The notes below the pieces were generated by a model. The model worked only from the letters and a program-made list of their open reading frames with translations. It did no database searches and was not told the DNA's origin. From contig NZ_JAAKZV010000057.1 in assembly GCF_011044975.1 (NCBI RefSeq), forward strand, positions 1 through 36,607: 36,607 nucleotides of DNA, in the 5' to 3' direction. Source of the DNA: Streptomyces coryli (GTDB lineage Bacteria > Actinomycetota > Actinomycetes > Streptomycetales > Streptomycetaceae). Numbering within the stretch: position 1 is the first letter of the stretch; each line of letters begins with the position of its first letter. This document shows, in pieces, positions 17,001 through 25,300 of the stretch. The position numbers were made by a program, and so were the translations under genes.

Positions 17001-19354
17001 AACAGCCCGGACAGCTCCTCTCCGGTGGTGGTGAGGTCGCTGTTCGTGGGCGCCGCGAGGTCGGTGAGCAGGGCGTCCCGCAGGGCCGGCAGGGTCGCCT
17101 GCTCGGTGGCGGCGACGGCCCGCGCGCCACCGTCGAGGACGTCCTGCCGCTCGGCGATCCGGCCGCGCAGCACGGCCTGCCAGTCGGCGCGTGCCCCGGG
17201 GTCCGCGCGGTACAGGCTGACCTGGGGGCCGGCTCCGTAGAGCACGAAGAAGTCCGGCGAGAGCACGAAGGCCGTCTCCTGCGCCCGCCACGCGGGATAC
17301 AGCTGGCGGCGGCGGGCGCCGACGAGGACGGCGATCGCGTCGTTCCACTCGGCGGTGGTGAGCGGCCCGGTGGCCGCGAGGCGGGCGAGCTGCCGCAGGT
17401 AGAGGAGGCCGCCCCGCGGCAGGCCCACCGCGGCGAGCGCCGCCCTGATGTCGGTGCCGCGTGCGTCCTTGGCCTCCAGGTCGGCGAGGTCGGCGCCGGG
17501 CAGGGCCCGCGCCGTCATGGCGGCGAGGCCCTGCACCGGGTCGGTCTGGCCGTTGCGCAGGCTGTTGAGCAGGTTGCCGAAGTCGGAGAGGGTGTGGGCG
17601 CGCTGGGCCAGCAGGGTGCGGATGGGGTCGCCCTTGGGTCCTGGCACGACGTCGGGGGCGCCGATGACATCCGGGTCCACCAGCGCCGTGAACGCCCTCG
17701 GCGTGGGCGGATGCTGGTCCCGCTCGGCCCAGGAAAGCGCCAGGGCGGCCAGCTGCCAGGTGCGGATCAGCGGGGTGACGGGTGCCCTGAGCGGGTCGGC
17801 GGCGGCGGACGACGGCAGGCCGAAGAGGATCTCCAGGGCCGGCTCGGTGAGCGCGTTGCCGTCCAGTACGAGCCGGTCCAGCTCGTCGGGCCGGGTGGCC
17901 GCGAGGCGGATGCCCAGGCGGTCGGCGAGGGCGCGGCGGGCCGCCGGGTCCGCGCCCCGGATCTGCCGCAGCTCCGCGTGGGAGGTGCCGAAGGCGGCCA
18001 GCAGGCCCGTGTAGGCGGCGCTGCGGTACGCGGCCTCTGCGGCGGCTCCGGGGGCCGTGGGGGTGGCGGTGGCGGCGATGCGGGCCCGTAACAGCTCGAC
18101 GGGGACCCTGAGTTGGTTGATCTCGAGGCCGCCGCGGTCGGCCGCGGCGGACAGCGGCTGGCTCAGCCGGCCGAGGGGCTGGCCGAGGGCGGCGACGAGG
18201 GTGGCGGTGTCCAGCGGGGCCGGCGGGCTGCCAGGGACGGTGACCTGCTCCTGCGCGAACGACAACAGGCCGGACAGGTACTGCCGTTCGTTGAGGCGCT
18301 GCTCCAGGTCGGCGGGGACGTAGGAGCTGATCACCACGACCGGGACGGAGAGCTGCGGGGCCGGGGTCGCGTTGCCCGCCTGGTCGCTCGCCCGTACATA
18401 GATCGTGTGGGCGCCGAAGCCCGTCATGGGGATGTCGGCGCTCCAGGTGCGGAAGTCGCCCGCGGCCGAGGGGCGGGCGGTGGTCCAGGGGCCGCCGGGG
18501 GCGAGCGCCCAGGCGACGGTGGCGGGGGCGCCCACCATGCCGCTCTGCGCGTCCTCCGTGGTGCCCTGCACCGGTACGGTCAGCGCGCCGTTCGCGTCGC
18601 CGACGAGGTTCGCGCCGGGCTGCGGCGACGCCACCCGCACCCGCGGCGGCGCGATGTCGCGGCCGGTGAGCGTACGGGTCTGCGTCGTCGCCACGCCGTC
18701 CGGATCGGAGACGGTCACGGAGAGGGAGCGGGCGCCGAGCGGCATCGGGGCGAGCAGCACCTGCTTCGTGTACGAGGTGCCGGTGAGCTGCTCGCTCGTG
18801 GTCTGCCCGTCCCGGGTGATCTTCACCGTGAGCGGGAAGAACTGGTCGGCGGTCGTGGTGAATTGCGCGGTGACCTGGCCGCCGCCCTCGTCGAGGTTCA
18901 CCACCGCGCCGTCGGCGGGCGAGGTGAGGGTGAAGGCGGGCGGCGCGGCGGCCGCCACGTGGACGGCGCGGGGAGCCGACACGATGTCCCGGGTCCCGTC
19001 GGCCACGCCGACGGCCATGACCGTGTGATCCCCTGGCCGCGGGAACGTCACCGAGTAGTTGCCGCCGCCTCCCCGGGGGTCGTTGATCACCACCGAGCCG
19101 TTGACGGTGACGCGGGTCGCCGTGAAGATGACGGCGTCCCTGGGCTCCCAGGTGAGGTCCGCCTGGACCCACACCCAGCGGATGCCGGGGTCCTCCCGCA
19201 CGGCGACCGTGGTGGGCGCGCCCGCCACGACCCGGCTCGCGGGCAGCGAGACGCTCACCGACGGCGGAACGTCCGGCGGCGGCTTGGGAATCTGCTGAAC
19301 CACCAGCTCCCGCAGCCCGAACGGTGTCGCGTCATCCATTTCCTCGGTGGTCAT
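14051..19354 (-). CDS. Tc toxin A subunit (TcA-like), short form with Ig-like N-terminus
   Basis: TcA subunits form pentameric pre-pores that dock on target membranes and inject the TcC payload. This protein is 1767 aa, versus about 2400-2500 for classical TcA. Residues about 30-345 look like three Ig-like beta domains (SPADGAVVNLDEGG; ASPQPGANL; AHTIYVRASDQAGNATP). From about 350 it becomes helical and VRP1-like (LDGNALTEPALEILFGL). It then shows the ABC_toxin_N/neuraminidase-type segment TTGEELSGLFLVDVLAGG and WMGEHGSWQAATTAFLFPERNLDPTLL (about 837-865). A hydrophobic channel helix lies near 1245-1265, flanked by long coiled coils, and the TcB-binding region covers about 1440-1767. The start is ATG 19354 with GAGGGGG 5 bp upstream. 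It has no Sec or Tat signal. Codon 422 (18089-18091) is TTA. It follows the TcB-TcC gene by 31 bp. Confidence 0.88.
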   Translation of the reverse strand: MTTEEMDDATPFGLRELVVQQIPKPPPDVPPSVSVSLPASRVVAGAPTTVAVREDPGIRWVWVQADLTWEPRDAVIFTATRVTVNGSVVINDPRGGGGNYSVTFPRPGDHTVMAVGVADGTRDIVSAPRAVHVAAAAPPAFTLTSPADGAVVNLDEGGGQVTAQFTTTADQFFPLTVKITRDGQTTSEQLTGTSYTKQVLLAPMPLGARSLSVTVSDPDGVATTQTRTLTGRDIAPPRVRVASPQPGANLVGDANGALTVPVQGTTEDAQSGMVGAPATVAWALAPGGPWTTARPSAAGDFRTWSADIPMTGFGAHTIYVRASDQAGNATPAPQLSVPVVVISSYVPADLEQRLNERQYLSGLLSFAQEQVTVPGSPPAPLDTATLVAALGQPLGRLSQPLSAAADRGGLEINQLRVPVELLRARIAATATPTAPGAAAEAAYRSAAYTGLLAAFGTSHAELRQIRGADPAARRALADRLGIRLAATRPDELDRLVLDGNALTEPALEILFGLPSSAAADPLRAPVTPLIRTWQLAALALSWAERDQHPPTPRAFTALVDPDVIGAPDVVPGPKGDPIRTLLAQRAHTLSDFGNLLNSLRNGQTDPVQGLAAMTARALPGADLADLEAKDARGTDIRAALAAVGLPRGGLLYLRQLARLAATGPLTTAEWNDAIAVLVGARRRQLYPAWRAQETAFVLSPDFFVLYGAGPQVSLYRADPGARADWQAVLRGRIAERQDVLDGGARAVAATEQATLPALRDALLTDLAAPTNSDLTTTGEELSGLFLVDVLAGGTLRTTRIGQAIESVQSLLSAKRSGELPPNHPAAAWTLNNFDAFTAAWVWMGEHGSWQAATTAFLFPERNLDPTLLVPNATPPSPFDTFYANIRGSGPFSAADARRHAATYLSQLGLTFTYLDPNRSVEHQKALRDISAGRPEAAAREIFWAVPLLLAARLQSVGDYPAALDWYWLVYPYDVSDPISVFHRINLEAPARPDLRFPPQWTTRLAPVTLAGTRPTPYSRATLLAVIRCHLDHADAEFTRETDESVAHARALYVTARRLLDAPKLQPQQPTNIGEPALAIPEIDSLRARARVQLAKLRQGRNIAGTPRSRGVATMTTVSQPTPFRFRVLLDRARQLTAQAAQMEAGYLAALEKYDERNLRVFDALKGIDLSAAQATLAAGRVTEATDAVTAATAQQTKADVLSGTYRDALTAPPNKYEADLLDAYEKMRDIKHGIVAVDTAIGIAQAASNAANLLDEVFSGGAKAALAIGISTGLAAKGALQAWQNDVEAQMQADQLHAGIEQRKDEWRRQLVASEQDSLIAAAQVTTARDHVAIVMQEQAIAALQHDQAVATLKFLNGQFTNADLYLWLSNTLGAVYRYFLQQATATARLAQAQLSFERAEPAQSLIRNDYWQSPAEAGGPGRRGLAGAEQLAEDLTRLDQYALGSEQRRLNLSQTFSLARLMPVEFLGFRETGTLAFATPMALFDADFPGHYLRMIRQVRTSVVALIPPDRGIRATLRSNGISRVTTGQDGAFRDITVRHDPSVVALTSPVGATGVFELDAQSELLLPFESSGVDTTWELQLPPAANPFDFTTIVDVLVTIEYTALHDGDYRDQVITRLNADRQRGADCVFSLARDFPDQWYDLNNPADPGDRAATLTLRDADFPLQIGNLSTAAVALRLVGTEAVPPTAVTLHRGETGGAATTDAGLASTRRGNAASWRPLGGTTPVGDWRLGFTPEAKALFDSGILTDILLVVSWTGQGPVWTS

Positions 19355-19385
19355 GGCTTCCCCCTCGTGCGTCACGGATGTGCGG

Positions 19386-22300
19386 TCACTGGCGGCAGAT
19401 GGCCGTCGCGTACAGGCACGAGTCCTTGATCATCTGCTCGGCCGTCTTCGGGTCGTGGTTGCGCCTGATGTCATCGATGAGCTTCTGCCTGCCCTCCGCC
19501 CCGGCGAGGAGCAGCGGCATGGGCGAGATGTCCCAGACCATCAAGCCGACGTGCTTGGCGGCCGCCCAGCCGTGCCCCTGGCGCAGCTCGGTGCCGACCA
19601 TGAAGGAGTGGTACGCGACGGGGATGGCGACGGCGGCCTTGCCGAGGAAGCCGAGCACCCGCCGCACCTTGCCGACCTTGGCACCGGCCTCCGCCGCCTC
19701 GGCCGCCACCCGCTCGGCCGTGACGCCCTCGGCGGCGGCCGCTTCCGCGGGCGCTGCCGCCGACGGCGGCGCCGCCGACGGACGCGGCGCCGCGGGGCTA
19801 CTGCCCGCGACCGGTCCGCGCACCCGGAACCCCGCGCCGGGGACGTCCTGGAAGCCGAGCTTGCCGAGCGCCTGCCGCACCCGCACCGCCGACGGGCTGG
19901 TCCCGTGCTTGATGATCTCCCAGACCTTCGTGTTGACCGCGGCCTTGAGCGCGGTGGGCGACATCCCCATGGGATCGCGGACCTTGGCGACCGCCTCCGC
20001 GAAGACCGTCCGCATCTCGGTGATCTCGTTGAAGCGATGCGTCAGCAGGATGCTCGCGTCGTCGGCCACCGACCGCACGGCGCGGCTGATGTTCGCCGCC
20101 CGCGACTCCGCTCCCAGGTACTTGGTGGAGCGGTTCGTGGCCGGGTCGAGCAGCTGGCGGTTCGAGCTGTCGAGCGCCCTGGCGCGCGCCTCGCCCGCCG
20201 AGATCCCCCGCTCCCCCACGGCACGCGGCTCGTCGATGTCGAGGGAGACGGGCACCTCCCGCATCCCGGCCTTGCCGTGGACCGAGAAGGGGTTCTCCAT
20301 GCTGTCGATCCGGTCGATGGCGTCGGCCGCGGCATCGCCGACCGTCGGCGCGCTCTGCTTGCCGCCCGGGTCGGTGAGGCGCAGCGGATTGGCGCGGACG
20401 TACCCGTAGAGGTTGAGACCGTCGACGATGCCCAGCGGGTCGCAGCTGGTCCAGCGGCCGCTCCACGGCGAGTAGTGACGGGCGCCGTGGTGGCCCAGGC
20501 CGCTCTCCTCGTCCCGCTCGGCGCCGGTGAAGCGGTAGCGCTTCCTGGTGTGGCTGCCGAAGCTGGTCTCCCCGTACGGGGTGTACTCCTCGCGGTTGGT
20601 GAGCGCCCCGGCCTGATCCAGCACCGCGGTGCTGCTGCCGAGGTGGTCGCCCAGGTGGAAGGCGACGGCGGGGCCGCGGTCCTCCGGGTGGGCCGGGCCG
20701 ATCCGGGCGAGGGCGATCCGCCGGCCGTCGTCCATGACGTGGAGGTGCTGGTTGGCGCCGCTGCCGCCGGGCCCGGTCCAGCGGTGGTGCTCGAAGAGGT
20801 CGTCCACGTAGTGGAAGACCTCCACGCCGCCGCCCTGGCGGCGCACCAGCTTCTTGATCCGGCGGCCCGTCGCGTCGTACAAGTACTGGGCGTGGATGGA
20901 CGGTTCCGCGGCCGGGGTCTGCGTGCCGTACGCCTTGAGCCGGTCGCCGTGGTCCCAGGCGAAGTGCCGTGCGGTGGTCTCCGCGACCATGTTGCCGTTG
21001 CGGTCGAAGGCGTAGTCGTACGGTGTCTGCCCGGTGGTCGTGCGCCGCAGCCGGTTGCTGCCCGGCGCGGGGGTGAAGGTGCGGGTGAAGCCGCCCGTGC
21101 CCGCGTGCGCGAGCGCGAGGAGGTTGTCGGCCGCGTCGTACCGGTAGGTCTCCGTGTACGGCTGCGTCCTGGTCACGTCCGTGCCTCGGGGCGGCGCGTT
21201 CCACGGGTCCCCGGCGAACGGGGCCTGGTGTTCGCGGCCGGTCGCGCTCAGCAGCCGGTAGAGCGGGTCGTAGGCGAAGTGCCGGTCCAGCGCGTCGCCG
21301 CTGCCGAGCAGGCGGCGCAGCGCCGGGTCGTCCGCGCCGAGCGCGGCGGGGTTGCCCGGGATGCCGCTGCCCGGGGCCCGGTCGCGCAGGGTCAGCAGAT
21401 TGCCGACGAGGTCGTGGTCGTAGCCGTGGTCCTGCAGCGGGTCGCCGGCCGGCCGGTAGCCGGCGGCGCCGACGAGGGTGTAGTGCTCGCTGCGCAGCCG
21501 GGCCGGCCGGAAGGTGTCCGGGTCGTAGGCGTACCGCGTCATCACGCCGTTCCCGTAAGCGATCAGCGTGCGCTGCCCCTTGGCGTCGTAGCTGATCCGC
21601 TGCACGTACAGCGTGTCGTCGATACGTACCTGCTCGAGGGTGCCCGCCCGGTTGTAGGCGGGCGTGAGCACCCGGCGGCGCCCTTCCACGTCCTGCGGGA
21701 ACACATGCCGCACGACCCGGTCGAGCGCGTCGTACGCGGACGTCGTCGCATAGCCATCCGGCTCCAGCAGCATCGCGTCCCGGGCGGCCCGGGACTGGCC
21801 GGGGGCGGGGGTCCAGTCGACCTGGAACGGCACCACCTGCCAGTCCTTGCCGGCCGCGCTCCGGTACGTGTCGAGGATCGGGGCGTCGGCGATGATCCGG
21901 CGCGCCGACTCCAGGACGTTGCCCTTGAAGTCGGCGGCCCCGACGGTCACGAGCCCCGCCTCGTCGTGATGGCGCATGGGGCGGCCGAGCAGATTGCGGG
22001 CACGGGCGGCGGCCCGGTCGGCGGCCGGCTGCGCGGGCGTGCCGCCGTCCCCGTACGCGACGATCTGCCGCAGCGTCACCGGCCCGTCCGTCTCGTCGCG
22101 CGCCCACACCCGGACCGGCCGCCGCAGCGCGTCGAACGCGCACAGCGTCAACGCGCCCTTGCCGTCCCGGGATTCGACCGGGCGGCCCAGCGCGTCGGGC
22201 ACGGCGTCCCGCCGCCCGCTGTCGATGCCGTCGGCCCGCCAGCGCCGCCGCGCCACGTCGTACAGATAGCGGAAGGCCTCCCGGCCCAGCGCGTCGGTGA

Positions 22301-25300
22301 CGGAGAGGAGATTGCCCTGGATGTCGTACGCCGACCGGGTGGCCGACCGGTCCCCCGCGGCCAGGCCGGTGCGGGCGACGGCCCGCACCGTGCGGCCGAG
22401 CGCGTCGGTCTCGGTGCTCGCCGGGGTGTTCCAGTGGGTCGTGTACGGCTGCGCCTCGGCGGGGTGGGTGCGGCCGGCGTTGTCGTTGGCGTCGTACGTG
22501 TACGTCTCCCAGGGCGTCGGCGTGTACGTGTCCGGGTCCGACAGGTCGGCGGGGACGCCGAAGAGGACCCGCTGTTCGCTGCGGTCCGGGTTCACGGTGC
22601 GTACGACGTGCCCGCGCGGGTCGTAGAACAGGGTGGTGCGGCGGCCCAGTTGGGCCTCCGTCGGCGGGTCGTAGCCGTATCCCGTGGCGTAGAACGGCTC
22701 GTATCTGCGCACCACCCGGCCCTTGTTGTCGTACACCTGCCAGCCGGACACGATCACGTTGTCCGGGTCGGACGGGCCTCGGGTGCGCCCGACGGTGTCG
22801 CCCACCGGCGCGAGATCGCCCGCCGGGATGACGCCACCGCCGTACGTGGGATCGCCGAAGAGGGTGTCCTCGGCCTGCGCCCGGGTCTGGACGATGCGGC
22901 CGAACCCGTCGGAGAACTGCACCGACACCAGCACGTCGTCGATCCAGCCGGGCGGCACTCCGGCCTCCGTGTCGTGGTGCACCCGCCGCACCGTGCGCAC
23001 CGAGGCCGGGCCCCGACCCTCGGCGTGGGCCAGCAGGTCGTACGTCATGCGCACGCCCGGCGCCGCACGGTCGCCCGCGCCGTCCCGGCCGCGCGCGAAG
23101 GAGGCGGTGACGAAGCCCGCTGGCGAGTAATCGACGGATGTCACCGCGCCGTTGGCGTCCGTCACCTCGCGCGGGTACAGCAGCCGGTAGTCGGCGACCG
23201 CGTCGGTGGTCAGCCCGGCCGGATCGGTGCAGCGCACCGGCAGCAGATCGTGCCGGTCGTAGTCGATGCGGCTGAGCGCGCCCAGCGGGTCGAGCGAGGT
23301 GAGCGGCAGGCCGCGCGGCACCCTGCCGGGGACCTGGGTGTCGTACTGGTGGCGGGCGGTGATGACGTAGTAGCCGCCGCCGTCGTGCACGTACCCGGCG
23401 AGGGAGGGCAGCAGGTCGCGGAATTCCTGCGGGTACTCGCCGCTCCAGGCGGGGGCCCCGCCGGGGGCGAGATAGGCCGGGCGCGCCGGATCCCCTGCCG
23501 GATACAGCGAGTTGAGGAACGCGTCGGTGAAGGCGAGTGACTCGGTGCGGGACAGCATCCCGTAGGCGCCGAGCACACCCGGCGCGAGGCCGGTGTACGC
23601 GTCCCCGTCGTAGCGGTTGCGGATGTCGGTGAGTACGCGCAACGACACCCCCGCCCCGGTGTGCGCGAACACCGCGTCCCGCAGGTCCGGCACGCGCAGC
23701 CGCCCGTCGTGGACGACCTCGTGCTCGGTCTTCCTGGCGACTTTGTCGACCAGGTAGTGGGTGGCGTCGTCGCGGCGGGCGTACTCGACCGTCGAATACG
23801 TCGCCAGGTACGGCTGCGGCGGCGCGGCGTCCAGGGTCACCAGCGGGTCGCGGCCGCGCGGCACGGCGACGGCCAGTTGCCCGGTGGACTGGCCGTACGG
23901 GTCGTGGCCGGCGGGGAAGGTGAAGCGGGTCATCGGCTCGGTGCCGCGCTCGTACTCCGTGACGCGCCCGCCCAGCGGGAACGGGAAGAAGATCCGCTCG
24001 CGCGCGTCGTCCGCCCCGGGCGGCGACTCCTCGCGCACGCCGGGCAGCGACTCGGTGACCGTGTACGGGCGGCGCTCGTGAGCGCTGCCGTCCAGGGCGT
24101 ACAGCTCCGTGCGCAGCAGCCGGCCGCGCAGCGCGCGCAGCGCGGACCGGCGGGCGGCGCGGGGCAGCGCGGCCAGGAGCGCCGACTGGTCCGGCGGGCG
24201 CGGCATCGGGGCGTCGCCGCCGAAGTACTCGTGCCGCAGGTCGAGTTCGGTCCAGTCGCCGGCCTCGGCGGCGGCGACGGGACCTGGGTGGAACCAGCTC
24301 TTGGTCAGGGTGGGCGGCGAGAAGTGCTCGTCCCGCTGTCCCGCGAAGGTCTCGGTGTCCTGGTGCTCGACCATCGCGAAGCCCCGGAACTCCCGCTCCA
24401 CGCCGTCCCAGTACCCGTGGTGATAGCGGTAGGCGGTGCTCTTCCGGCCGCCGGATATCGCGTCGGTGACCTCGATGTGGGTGACCACCTGGACGGGGAA
24501 GGGCAGCGTGGTGCGCCAGCGAGTCGCCGGGTCACGCTGATCGCGCAGATACTCCCGGGTGGAGGGCGCGTACGTCACCCGGGTCACGGCCCCGAGGTGG
24601 TTGTCCATCAGCTCCAGCAGCTGCGGCTTGACCCCGCCGCTGAAGTCCAGGAAGCGCAGATGCGGCCGGCCGGAGCCGTCGGCGGCCCGGCTGAACAGCA
24701 GCCCGGCCATGCCCGTCCCGTACAGGTCGCACAGCTGCACGCTGTCCGTGCCGATCACATCGGGGGTGCCGCGGACGGTGACCGGCTCGTCCGTCCACTC
24801 ATTGCCGGACCGATTGCCCCACAGCTGCACCCGGTCCGCGCCGACGAAGATCAGGTCGGCGGCCCCGTCGCCGTCCACGTCGCCGAGCAGCACCCGCCGC
24901 GGGTCGTAGCCGTCGGGCAGCCGGGGCGAGCGGCGCATCGCCACCCGGGCGCCCCAGCGGCCGTGTCCGAGGTTCGGCAGATACGCGATGTTGCCGCTGC
25001 TCAGCAGCACGATGTCCGGCAGTCCGTCGCCGGTCATGTCGGCGAGCCGCACCCGCGGGTCGGCGAGGTCGACCGGCGGCCCGGGGGCGACGCCGGTCGC
25101 GGTGCGCTGCCAGGCCTTGCGCGGGTCCGGATCGTTGAACCAGCACTCCAGGCGGGTGCCGGACCGCAGCACGTCGGTCAAGCCGTCCCCGTCCAGATCG
25201 ACCAGTCGTACGTTGGTGCTGCCGAGGGCCACCGACGGCGACTGCCGGTACCGGGTGAAGGAGCGGCGGCTCCAGCCGCCGGCGAAGGTCATCGGGAAGT

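Noticed and set aside
19752-19795. Short GCCGCCGACGG repeats as a mobile-element trace
   Set aside because: They encode the Ala/Pro/Ser linker of the payload; simple low-complexity coding repeat.
21541-21570. Possible TTA codons in the TcB-TcC gene (TAA on the + strand near 21556 and 23128)
   Set aside because: Both are out of frame (they span Tyr codons), so the fused gene has no TTA that I can find.
19347-23540. Very long open frame on the + strand opposite the TcB-TcC gene
   Set aside because: Arg/Gly/Val/Ala-rich low-complexity translation, a typical GC-bias shadow; the minus strand carries clear SpvB, FG-GAP and RHS motifs.
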